Source: Bacteroidales bacterium (GTDB lineage Bacteria > Bacteroidota > Bacteroidia > Bacteroidales > UBA932). From it: a DNA stretch of 41,373 nt. Under the pieces are notes generated by a model, which worked only from the letters and a program-made list of their open reading frames with translations, ran no database searches and was not told the origin of the DNA. Positions 1 through 7,104 of this stretch are shown here, in pieces. The first letter of the stretch is position 1. The number at the start of each line of letters is the position of its first letter. The DNA is taken from positions 1 to 41,373 of the forward strand of contig JAGABD010000036.1 in NCBI GenBank assembly GCA_017614795.1, in the 5' to 3' direction. The position numbers and the translations under genes were made by a program.

Positions 1-221
1 CCGGCAAACTCTACGTCAACGTCGGACTTATCGATACCACTTGCCCTCCTGCCAGTGTTTGGTCGGTATTCAACGTCTGCCCTGCCGCAAGCAAGGAAAT
101 CCACGCCTGCCCATGGCTGGGACACGGCAAATACTCCCTGCCCGCCGAAACGGGAAAGGAGGTCAAAAAGGGCATGGACAGGCGGATGGAAGACGCCTGC
201 AAGAGCTTTATGCTGGAATAG
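1..221 (+). CDS. Acetylxylan esterase-like hydrolase (CE7/AXE1 type), C-terminal fragment
   Basis: Only the last 72 codons are present; the gene enters from the left edge in the frame starting at base 3 and stops with TAG at 219-221. The peptide has GLIDTTCPP (bases 24-50) followed 30 residues later by a GHG histidine (123-125). In CE7 esterases/cephalosporin-C deacetylases the catalytic Asp lies in a GLxDxxxPP motif and the catalytic His about 29 residues later in a GH motif, so both would be present here; the nucleophilic Ser lies outside the window. Such enzymes remove acetyl groups from xylan or xylo-oligosaccharides. The 3' end is only 5 nt from the convergent dnaJ stop, with no visible terminator. 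Family call fairly good; exact substrate unknown. Confidence 0.75.
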   Translation, partial: GKLYVNVGLIDTTCPPASVWSVFNVCPAASKEIHACPWLGHGKYSLPAETGKEVKKGMDRRMEDACKSFMLE

Positions 222-226
222 ATCCG

Positions 227-1384
227 CTAGAAATAACTGCTCTCCTTCTCGAACAGGGCCTTGTCCTCGCGTGAAGGATCGGGCTTGACAGCATCGGTGG
301 CGGCGAGTTTCTCGACCGCCTCCTTTGCATCTCCCTTGAGCTTGCGGGGAATCCACACGAGAATCTTCACGTAGAGGTCGCCTGTACCGTAGCCGTTCAC
401 GGCAGGCAGGCCCTTGCCACGAAGGCGTTGCACAGTGCCAGACTGGGTACCCGCTTCGATTTTCAGCTTCTGGGGGCCGTCCAGGCAGGGCACCTGGATC
501 TCGCAGCCGAGCATTGCGTCGGTGACTGAAATCACTTTTGTATAGAAGAGGTTCTCCCCTTCCCTCTTGAGATCGGCGTGTGGCTGTTCCTCGATGACGA
601 CCAGCAGGTCGCCGTTCACTCCGCCGCGGGGAGCGCTGTGGCCTTCGCCGCGAAGACTCAATTGCATGCCATTCTCCACGCCTGCCGGGATGCGCACGCG
701 AACAGTTTCTTTCTTGCGTTCGAGACCGGTTCCCTTGCAGCGGGGGCAGGGATTGGACACTATCTTGCCTTCGCCGTGACACTGGGGGCAGGTCTGGGCG
801 GCCGTCATGAATCCCATCCGCTGATAAACCTGTCCGCGTCCCTGGCAGGTGGGACAGACCTTGATGTCGGAAGCGTTCTTTGCGCCGCGCCCGCCGCAGT
901 CGGGGCAGGGGCGGTTACGCTCGATAACAACCTCCTTCTCGCAACCCTTTGCAATTTCTTCAAGGGTGAGGCGCACTCTCGTGCGGATATCACGCCCTCG
1001 CATAACGCTTGGGCCGCGCTGGCGTCCGGCTCCGAAAAGGTCGCCGAAACTGAAGCCGCCGCCAAAACCGCCGCCGAACAGGCTGTTCAGAATGTCGTCC
1101 AGATTACCGAAGCCCTGGCTGAAATCGGGGCCGGGCTGGCCGTCCACTCCGGCGAAACCGAACTGGTCGTAGCGCGCCTTCTTCTCCTTGTCGGAAAGTA
1201 CCGAATATGCCTCGGAGGCCTCCTTGAACTTCTCCTCGGCGGTCTTCTTCTCCTCGGCGGTGCCGCTTACCCAGCGGTCCGGATGCCAAGTCATAGCGGC
1301 CTTGCGGTATGCCTGCTTTATATCATCTTCGCTGGCGTTCTTGTTGAGCCCCAGCACCTCGTAGTAATCTCTTTTTCCTGCCAT
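227..1384 (-). CDS. dnaJ: Chaperone protein DnaJ (Hsp40)
   Basis: Co-chaperone that binds unfolded proteins and stimulates the ATPase of DnaK in the cytoplasm. At 385 aa it is full length for a type I DnaJ. In order: a J domain (about 5-76) with the HPD motif at 34-36; a Gly/Phe-rich linker (about 80-120); a zinc domain with four CxxCxGxG units whose cysteine pairs are at 160/163, 177/180, 199/202 and 213/216; then the C-terminal substrate-binding domains. The J domain carries a slightly long loop after HPD (RWVSGTAEEKKTAEEK). It follows grpE by 12 nt and is surely co-transcribed with it. dnaK is not in the window. The start ATG gives MAGKRDYYEVLG, the usual DnaJ beginning. Confidence 0.97.
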   Translation of the reverse strand: MAGKRDYYEVLGLNKNASEDDIKQAYRKAAMTWHPDRWVSGTAEEKKTAEEKFKEASEAYSVLSDKEKKARYDQFGFAGVDGQPGPDFSQGFGNLDDILNSLFGGGFGGGFSFGDLFGAGRQRGPSVMRGRDIRTRVRLTLEEIAKGCEKEVVIERNRPCPDCGGRGAKNASDIKVCPTCQGRGQVYQRMGFMTAAQTCPQCHGEGKIVSNPCPRCKGTGLERKKETVRVRIPAGVENGMQLSLRGEGHSAPRGGVNGDLLVVIEEQPHADLKREGENLFYTKVISVTDAMLGCEIQVPCLDGPQKLKIEAGTQSGTVQRLRGKGLPAVNGYGTGDLYVKILVWIPRKLKGDAKEAVEKLAATDAVKPDPSREDKALFEKESSYF

Positions 1385-1396
1385 ATCCGGTAATTG

Positions 1397-1909
1397 TTAA
1401 GCGCCGACAACGACCTTTGCGTAACGCAGCACCTTGCCGTTCAGTTTATAACCCGTCTGCACCACGTCTATCACGACTCCCTTCTCCTCGGGTTTCGTCG
1501 AAGGAAACTGGGTGACGGCCTCGTGCAGGTCGGTGTCGAACTTCTGTCCGCGCGCCTCGATCACTTCCAGGCCGCGGGTCTTGAGGTATGCCATCAGTTT
1601 GTCGTAGATGAGGGACGTGCCCTGCTTCGCGGCTTCGTCGGAAGACTTAGCCAAGAGGGCGATGGCCCTTTCGCAGTCGTCCAGGACAGGGAGCAGGCCT
1701 TTAATAACTTCGGCGGAGGCATTCGCAATAAGTTCAAGCCTATCTTCCGCCGCGCGGCGACGGAATGTGTCAAATTCTGCCACCATACGAACGTATTTCT
1801 TCTGCTCTTCTGCGAGATTGTTTTCCATCTCTTCGAGCTTTTTCTTGAACTCTTCCTTCGCCTTGAGCTGCTTGGGACCCTGTTGCTGTTTATTTTTTTC
1901 TTCTGCCAT
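1397..1909 (-). CDS. grpE: Nucleotide exchange factor GrpE
   Basis: GrpE releases ADP from DnaK, completing the DnaK-DnaJ-GrpE cycle. The 170-aa protein has a charged, Lys/Glu-rich N-terminal tail, a long helix (about 20-75) with the typical AEFDTFRRRAAED segment, and the C-terminal beta domain with YKLNGKVLRYAKVVV. I chose the ATG at 1907-1909 (MAEEKNKQ). An in-frame ATG 25 codons upstream (1984) would add a peptide unlike GrpE (MAEDLIVSYAVPGG...), and that stretch contains a strong hairpin, so it is more likely leader RNA. First gene of a grpE-dnaJ operon, separated by 96 nt from the export operon upstream. Confidence 0.95.
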   Translation of the reverse strand: MAEEKNKQQQGPKQLKAKEEFKKKLEEMENNLAEEQKKYVRMVAEFDTFRRRAAEDRLELIANASAEVIKGLLPVLDDCERAIALLAKSSDEAAKQGTSLIYDKLMAYLKTRGLEVIEARGQKFDTDLHEAVTQFPSTKPEEKGVVIDVVQTGYKLNGKVLRYAKVVVGA

Positions 1910-1922
1910 AATCACAATTTTT

Positions 1923-1957
1923 GCGGCCCCGAAGGCTCGTTCGCCGCCCGGGACCGC
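1923..1957 (-). promoter_or_regulatory. Strong hairpin in the grpE leader (candidate thermosensor or attenuator)
   Basis: Read on the minus strand, GCGGTCCCG (1957-1949) pairs with CGGGGCCGC (1931-1923), a 9-bp stem with one G-U pair, enclosing a 17-nt loop that can form a further GGC/GCC pairing. The stem ends 13 nt before the grpE start codon. It is followed by AAAAATTG rather than a T-run, so it is not an ordinary terminator for the upstream operon. A structured leader on a heat-shock operon suggests control of translation, but this is inference. Confidence 0.4.
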
Positions 1958-1969
1958 GTAACTGACAAT

Positions 1970-1977
1970 CAAATCTT
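1970..1977 (-). promoter_or_regulatory. Possible grpE -7 promoter element
   Basis: Minus-strand AAGATTTG matches the Bacteroidetes -7 consensus TAnnTTTG at all but the first base. It lies in the 96-nt gap upstream of grpE and would give a leader of about 55 nt that includes the hairpin. No good -33 element and no CIRCE-type heat-shock operator was seen. Confidence 0.3.
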
Positions 1978-1983
1978 CTGCCA

Positions 1984-2009
1984 AGCCGAAAACGCTGACA
2001 TTCTGTCAG
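1984..2009 (-). terminator. Weak candidate terminator after the ABC permease operon
   Basis: Minus strand: CTGACA-GAA-TGTCAG followed by CGTTTTCGG. A perfect 6-bp stem with a 3-nt loop overlaps the stop codon of the last permease gene. The T-run is only four bases, so termination would be inefficient at best. Confidence 0.3.
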
Positions 2010-3301
2010 GACTTCCGGATTTGCTTCAGACGCTCGGCCAGACGCTCGCCGTGTTCCTGTATGCGCTCGTGCCGGCGGGTATGCGCTTCTATTATGGCCC
2101 TGTTTATCTCGTCGCGGTGACGGATCACGAAGTTCTCGAGATACACCGCCACGCAGGCCGTAATGAAGTAGACTATCGTCTGTATGTGCAGCGCACGAAT
2201 CAGGTCGAGTTCCGAAACCAGGTCGGCCCCCGCAGTGTTCATATTGATGAACGCCCTTGCCCCGAAAGTGCCCGGGAAGAGGTACGAGAAGTACTTCCAG
2301 AAGGTGGGGAAAGCGCACGAAGGCCAACTGCATCCGGTCAGGAACACGCAGACGGGCGACACGAACAGAAGCAGCAGGAACACCGATTCACGGCGGGTGA
2401 CGAAGGTGCTCCAGGTCATCGAGAAGAACACGCAGTCGGTGACGAAGATGCACACCAGATAAGCGATGTCCCAGAAATCCCCCCTCTGGGGGAACTTGAA
2501 GATGGCGGGCACCACGGTGGTTATCCAGAGTCCGATGGCGACGAACATCAGCCAGTAGACGAGTCCTCGGCCAAGCACGATACGGCCCACTCCCCTTCCC
2601 CTCATAGTGCCGGGAAGGGTTGCGAAGCTGCGGTTCTCCTCGCGCATCGTTCCCGCGGCAAGGCTCATTCCGTAGAACATCACCTGCTGGATGATGAGCA
2701 TCAGGATGGCCGAAATCAGGAAGATGCTGTAAGAGAACGCGCGGTTGTAGGGGTTGTTCTCGTCGTAACGGACGGAATACACGCTCTGGTCGGCCTCCTG
2801 GTCGGTCATGCCGTCGAAGGCGTAACGCTCCACCTTTATGTTATTTATCTCCTGCAGCATCACGAATTCGCTGCCGATGAGGAGGTTCTTGTAATAGAGG
2901 AAGCTGCTCATATCCGCATAGATGGAGAACCTTGCGGTCTCCTCGCGGGCAACTGCGTCGTCGAAATCGGCGGGGATGTAGATTATGCCGTTCACCTTGC
3001 GGTCCCGGAAGAGTTCGCGGGCCTCGTTCATATCGGCGCAATGCTGCGTGATATGCACTTCGCGGGTCGCGTCTATCTCACGGATGAAACGGCGGCTCAG
3101 GCTGCTGCAGCTGTTGTCCACCACCGCAACGGGGGTTTCCTCCAGCACCCCGTTCTTGTATATGTAGTTGTACAGCAGAGGATAGAGGAAGCCGGCTACG
3201 ACGAAGATTATCATCACGCCTCCGTCCGTCACAAGGAGCTTCAGTTCCCTGCTGAAGATGCTCAGAGCATCACGGAAGAAATCTCTCACGCGTCCTGCCA
3301 T
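2006..3301 (-). CDS. ABC-2 type transporter permease (second of pair)
   Basis: A 431-aa inner-membrane protein of the ABC2_membrane_3 type (YhhJ/YbhR-like). It has one N-terminal membrane segment (about 27-48), a large periplasmic domain beginning with the characteristic VAVVDNS stretch, then about five membrane helices in the C-terminal half and a charged, probably helical tail (HTRRHERIQEHGERLAE). With its partner permease, adaptor and TolC-like channel it would form an export system for drugs, lipids or other small molecules. It starts 3 nt after the stop of the other permease, so the two are co-translated and likely form a heterodimer. No ATP-binding subunit gene is next to it. Family certain, substrate unknown. 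Confidence 0.88.
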   Translation of the reverse strand: MAGRVRDFFRDALSIFSRELKLLVTDGGVMIIFVVAGFLYPLLYNYIYKNGVLEETPVAVVDNSCSSLSRRFIREIDATREVHITQHCADMNEARELFRDRKVNGIIYIPADFDDAVAREETARFSIYADMSSFLYYKNLLIGSEFVMLQEINNIKVERYAFDGMTDQEADQSVYSVRYDENNPYNRAFSYSIFLISAILMLIIQQVMFYGMSLAAGTMREENRSFATLPGTMRGRGVGRIVLGRGLVYWLMFVAIGLWITTVVPAIFKFPQRGDFWDIAYLVCIFVTDCVFFSMTWSTFVTRRESVFLLLLFVSPVCVFLTGCSWPSCAFPTFWKYFSYLFPGTFGARAFINMNTAGADLVSELDLIRALHIQTIVYFITACVAVYLENFVIRHRDEINRAIIEAHTRRHERIQEHGERLAERLKQIRKS

Positions 3302-3304
3302 AGC

Positions 3305-4471
3305 CTAATTCCTGTTATAATCCTGATAGATGTAAGCGTGCTTCAGGCGCCTCATCGTGAGAGCGGGCAGGAAGAGGAAGCACAGCAGGGCGACAGCCCA
3401 GGGATACCATCCGGCGAAACCGGAGGCGAAGATGCCCTCCTGCACGTAGAACATATAGTAGTGGCGCAGCGGGAACACCCAGGTGAAGATGGCCACAGGG
3501 CCCGGCATGGCCTCGATGGGAAGGGTGAATCCCGTGAGGGAAAGCGCCAGGATGCTGTAAAGGGAGCCGATGCTCAGGGCGAAACGGCAGATGGGCACGC
3601 AGCCTATGATGAACACCCCGATGCTCTCGGATGCGATGACCATAAGGAAGATGCCAAGCAGCATGCTGCCGAAGTGTCCCGCCATCGGGAAATGCATCCA
3701 GCGGTAGAGTATCACCTCGAGCGTGAAGCCGATAGCGGTGAAGAGCAGCGTGTAGACGCAGAGTTTGCCGAAGATTGCAGTCTCCATGCTGCCGGCGATG
3801 TCCAGAAGATGCCGCGAGGTGCCGTATTTGAGTTCGGAGCCAAGTGCGTAGATGGTAAGTATCACTATCACCAGCTGAAGCATTCCGGGGAGCATCATAT
3901 TGGCGAGATAGGCGCCGTAGTTCATCGTGGCGTTTCCTATCTGGTGCACGTCGATGTCGATCGGTTTCAGCAGACCTTCTATCCTGCTCTCGGGCACTCC
4001 CTTCTTGCGCAGAATCTCGCGCTGGACGGCGCCGGAGCTGAGGTTGCTCATCAGCAGAAGGTCCTTCCAGGCAAGAGACCCGCCGAGAAGATACAGTCCG
4101 TTGATATAGTAGGAGATGGTGGGCTGGCGGAAACTCTGGATGTCGCGGTTGAAGCCCTCGGGGAGCACGCAGACGGAAGTGATCTTGCCGCTCTGCATAT
4201 CCCTTCTGGCCTCGGCGAAACTGTCGTAACGGACGACTTTCCCTATCTGGGTGGCGTCCAGCTGCTGCACGAACAGGCGCGATGTGCTGCTGCCGTCCAT
4301 ATCCACCACTCCGATGGGCACGTCGCTCGGCACGCCTTCCTTCAGGAAACTCAGGTAGAAGACCGTGCAGAACAGCATCACCACGACGGAACCGATGAGA
4401 TAGATCGGGCGCCGCGCCCAGATCCTCAGTTCCCTTCCGGCTACTGCGATTATGCTTTTCAGCAGTTTCAT
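3305..4471 (-). CDS. ABC-2 type transporter permease (first of pair)
   Basis: A 388-aa inner-membrane permease, paralogous to the next gene. It has an N-terminal membrane segment (about 23-45) and a periplasmic domain opening with IGVVDMDGSSTS, which aligns in kind with VAVVDNSCSS of its partner. Five to six helices follow, including GMLQLVIVILTIYALGSELK. The IGVVD/VAVVD opening after the first helix is typical of the YhhJ/YbhS/YbhR permease family. It lies 4 nt downstream of the HlyD-like gene and 3 nt upstream of its partner. Probably half of a heterodimeric exporter; substrate unknown. Confidence 0.88.
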   Translation of the reverse strand: MKLLKSIIAVAGRELRIWARRPIYLIGSVVVMLFCTVFYLSFLKEGVPSDVPIGVVDMDGSSTSRLFVQQLDATQIGKVVRYDSFAEARRDMQSGKITSVCVLPEGFNRDIQSFRQPTISYYINGLYLLGGSLAWKDLLLMSNLSSGAVQREILRKKGVPESRIEGLLKPIDIDVHQIGNATMNYGAYLANMMLPGMLQLVIVILTIYALGSELKYGTSRHLLDIAGSMETAIFGKLCVYTLLFTAIGFTLEVILYRWMHFPMAGHFGSMLLGIFLMVIASESIGVFIIGCVPICRFALSIGSLYSILALSLTGFTLPIEAMPGPVAIFTWVFPLRHYYMFYVQEGIFASGFAGWYPWAVALLCFLFLPALTMRRLKHAYIYQDYNRN

Positions 4472-4475
4472 TTCA

Positions 4476-5465
4476 TTACTCCGCGACCACGAGCACGGTC
4501 ATTCCCGGGCGAAGCCCTTCGACAGCCTCCGAAGGCACCGCGCGCACCTCGAAAGTCTTTGCGTCATACATATCGGTTTCCTTGGTGGCCTTCCATGTGG
4601 CATAGGATTCGCGCACCGCCATATAGTTGACGACCGCCTTGAAGCGGACGCCGTCGAGGGCGGGGGCGCTGAGCGTGAGCTCGTCTCCCACCGACATCCC
4701 GTGGAGATAATCTTCGCGGATGTTGAAGGTGAACCAGAGGTCCGCCAGGTCGGTGACAGTCATTATCGGGGATCCCGTTCCGACGAGTTCGCCGGTATTG
4801 GGATAGATGTTCGAAACCACGCCGTCGGCGGGGCTCACGAGATAGAGTTCGTCGAGGTAGGAATTCACCTCCTGGATGGCTCCGTCGGCCTGGGCCACAA
4901 GGGCCTTCGCGGCCTGTTTGTCCTCTTCGCGGGCGCCGTTCACCGCCATGTCGTACTGGCTCTTCGCGGCCTTGGTCTGCGCGACCGCGGCATCGTAACG
5001 GGCCTTTGTCTCGTCGTACTTCTGGGCGGCGATGACCTTCTGCTCATAGAGGTTCTTCACGCGCTCGAAAGACTTGCGCATCACATCCTCCTGCACGAGC
5101 GCCTGCTGCCAGAGTTCGTAGGCTCCGGTTATCTGCTCCTTGCGGGCGCCGTTGCTGGCCTTGTTGCTCTGGGCCTGCGCGGCGGAACGGGCGGCGCGGG
5201 CCTGGGCGAGCTTAGCCTTCACCTGCGGAGAATTGATGAACGCCAGGGTGTCGCCCCTGCGGACGTTCTGTCCTTCGCGGACGTAAATCTCCTCCACGCG
5301 TCCGGGCACCATTCCGGATACCCTGTACTCGGATGCCTCGACTTCGCCCTGGATTACGTGCGGGCGCGGCTTGCTGACGAAATAGCCGACTACGGCTATT
5401 ATCGTGACGATTGTCACCAGGGCCAGGAGGCCGAGAATCAGATTGTAGTTTTTCTTCTTTTCCAT
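4476..5465 (-). CDS. HlyD/EmrA-family membrane fusion protein
   Basis: Periplasmic adaptor linking an inner-membrane exporter to a TolC-type outer-membrane channel. The 329-aa protein has one N-terminal membrane anchor (about 8-30), a first biotinyl-lipoyl half (about 40-75: VSGMVPGRVEEIYVREGQNV), a long alpha-helical hairpin rich in Ala, Gln and Lys (about 78-200), then the second lipoyl half (VSPADGVVSNIYPNTGELV) and a beta-barrel domain. It resembles YhiI/YbhG-type adaptors. It sits 12 nt after the TolC-like gene and 4 nt before the permeases, so the order channel-adaptor-permease-permease forms one operon. Confidence 0.92.
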   Translation of the reverse strand: MEKKKNYNLILGLLALVTIVTIIAVVGYFVSKPRPHVIQGEVEASEYRVSGMVPGRVEEIYVREGQNVRRGDTLAFINSPQVKAKLAQARAARSAAQAQSNKASNGARKEQITGAYELWQQALVQEDVMRKSFERVKNLYEQKVIAAQKYDETKARYDAAVAQTKAAKSQYDMAVNGAREEDKQAAKALVAQADGAIQEVNSYLDELYLVSPADGVVSNIYPNTGELVGTGSPIMTVTDLADLWFTFNIREDYLHGMSVGDELTLSAPALDGVRFKAVVNYMAVRESYATWKATKETDMYDAKTFEVRAVPSEAVEGLRPGMTVLVVAE

Positions 5466-5477
5466 ATATAATCCTTT

Positions 5478-7001
5478 TTATTTCGTTTGGAGGTCGGAGG
5501 TATAGCTGCCTTCGGCTTTCTTTATCAGACTGTCGTTGAGTTGCACTTCGATGCCCGCGTCTATGTACTCCGAATGGGCCTTGAGCCAGGCGGTATGGGC
5601 GCCGAGGGCTGTATTGGAATCGATGACTCCCGCTTCATAGCCCACGGTCGCGGTGCGGAGATTCTCTTCCGCCACGTCGAGGTTGGCCTGCGCGGTGGCA
5701 AGACGCTCGAGCGCCTCGTCCTGCTGCTGGTAGAGCTGTGTGACCTGAAGGTTTATCATCTGGCAGGCGTCTTCATATTTGCTCTGGTAGATGGTTGCTT
5801 CCGCCTTTGCCTTGCGGGTTTTCTGAAGGGCCTCGAAGCCGTGGAAGATGGGCACGCTCACCAGCACGCCCGCGCTCCAGTTGCTTCCGAACTCGTTCTT
5901 GAACCCGTGGTTCATATTGGGGTTCATCACGAAGTAGTTGGCCGTAAGTGCAACCTGGGGCATCATGTCGGCACGCGCCACATTCACCTTCTGCTTATAG
6001 ATTGCCGATGCGAGTTCGAGACGCTGGGTTTCGTTTCGGTCGGCGATTATCCTGTCGATGTTCTTGCGCTCCCCCGCCACCGGCACGGGAATCACGTCGG
6101 CGTCCTCTTCGCGAAGCGTAATCTCGCTGTCGAGAGGAAGGCCTATCTGCTTGCAGAGGAACATCTTGGCAAGCTTCAGGCCGTTAGTGGCCTTGGTGAG
6201 GGAGATGTCCGCCTCGTTGGACTTCACCCTGATGGCCAGGGCGTCGGCCTCGGTGGAAACTCCTTCCTGCACGGCGACCTCGACGTTCGCGAGCATATTG
6301 TGAAGCAGGCCCGAATAGCTCTCCGCCAGTTTCTTCTTGGCGGCCACGGAAACAACCTGCCAGTATGCCTGGTCGACTGTCACGAGCACTTCGTCGTAGT
6401 TGCCGTCATATTCCAGGCGCGCGAGCTGCTCGGCGTATTTCGCCATCTTGTTGCTTGCGATTATCTTGCCTCCGACGAAAACCGGCTGCTGAACGGAAAT
6501 CACGCCCACGTAGATGTTCTCGAGGTCGGGATGGATGGCATCGTCGATGGCCTTGTCCACCGAACTGCCAATCTGGTTGACCGCATTCGCGATATCGGAA
6601 TTCTGGAGCTTGCCCATCGCCTCCTGGAACCCGGGGTTGGACATAAGCTGCTGCGCGAGCTGGGGATCGTTCTGCAGAATGTTCTGGATGCTCTGCATAA
6701 GGGATGTACGCGCCCCGTCCACCCTGTCGCCAAGACCGGAGAACTTGGGAATCGACGTGTCGTCCACGAGCGAAAAGTCGCCTCCGGTGCGCTGGTAGGT
6801 GCCGAGAGCCGTCACCTTGGGGAAGTAATAAGATGCGGCGATCTTGCGGTCGTAGCCCGCCATTTCAAGTTTGGCGCGCTGCTGCACAAGGTCTTTGTTC
6901 TGGGAAAGCGCCATCTGCCTGCATTCTTCGAGAGTGAGCGCCTTTTGGGCGTAGAGGAAGGACGGGATTGTCAGCAGTAGCGCAACTAGTATTTTTTTCA
7001 T
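5478..7001 (-). CDS. TolC-family outer-membrane efflux protein
   Basis: Outer-membrane channel-tunnel of a tripartite exporter. The 507-aa protein starts at the ATG at 6999-7001 with signal peptide MKKILVALLLTIPSFLYAQ and then ALTLEECRQMALSQN, the usual TolC repeat opening. The second TolC repeat includes GFEALQKTRKAKAE and a long coiled-coil near the C-terminus (VTQLYQQQDEALERLATAQ). The reading frame is open upstream to 7253, but that extension lacks a signal peptide and overlaps the divergent mscS gene, so I reject it. First gene of the export operon. The 103-nt divergent gap has a clear promoter on the plus strand but none convincing on the minus strand. Confidence 0.93.
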   Translation of the reverse strand: MKKILVALLLTIPSFLYAQKALTLEECRQMALSQNKDLVQQRAKLEMAGYDRKIAASYYFPKVTALGTYQRTGGDFSLVDDTSIPKFSGLGDRVDGARTSLMQSIQNILQNDPQLAQQLMSNPGFQEAMGKLQNSDIANAVNQIGSSVDKAIDDAIHPDLENIYVGVISVQQPVFVGGKIIASNKMAKYAEQLARLEYDGNYDEVLVTVDQAYWQVVSVAAKKKLAESYSGLLHNMLANVEVAVQEGVSTEADALAIRVKSNEADISLTKATNGLKLAKMFLCKQIGLPLDSEITLREEDADVIPVPVAGERKNIDRIIADRNETQRLELASAIYKQKVNVARADMMPQVALTANYFVMNPNMNHGFKNEFGSNWSAGVLVSVPIFHGFEALQKTRKAKAEATIYQSKYEDACQMINLQVTQLYQQQDEALERLATAQANLDVAEENLRTATVGYEAGVIDSNTALGAHTAWLKAHSEYIDAGIEVQLNDSLIKKAEGSYTSDLQTK

Positions 7002-7018
7002 AGTCATACAATATCGAA

Positions 7019-7034
7019 GCTCCCCTCGGGAAGC
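7019..7034 (-). promoter_or_regulatory. Small hairpin in the leader of the tolC-like gene
   Basis: Minus strand GCTTCC-CGAG-GGGAGC forms a 6-bp stem (one G-U pair) with a four-base loop about 17 nt before the start codon at 7001. It may affect translation or message stability; it may also be chance. Confidence 0.25.
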
Positions 7035-7090
7035 CGAAAATTTGGTTGCCAATAGTATGCCATTCGGGACAAAAATCGACTTTAATTGTT

Positions 7091-7098
7091 TATATTTG
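7091..7098 (+). promoter_or_regulatory. mscS promoter, -7 element TATATTTG
   Basis: Exact match to the Bacteroidetes -7 motif TAnnTTTG, with 6 nt between its last G and the mscS ATG at 7105. If transcription starts about 4 nt after the motif, the 5' leader is only about 3 nt. Likely drives the whole mscS-MATE-DUF3737-patB unit. Confidence 0.7.
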
Positions 7099-7104
7099 TA
7101 TGCT

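Noticed and set aside
1910..1984. 25-codon extension of grpE
   Set aside because: Open in frame, but the peptide does not look like a GrpE start and the DNA holds a strong hairpin and a promoter-like box. Not fully excluded.
1394..4630. A 1078-codon open frame on the plus strand
   Set aside because: It is antisense to grpE and both ABC permeases, all of which have clear family motifs. Its product is His/Glu/Arg-rich without recognisable domains; such shadows are expected from GC-rich third codon positions.
7042..7053. TTGGTTGCCAA palindrome in the tolC/mscS gap as a regulator site
   Set aside because: Only 4-bp arms; too short to support without other copies or a nearby regulator gene.
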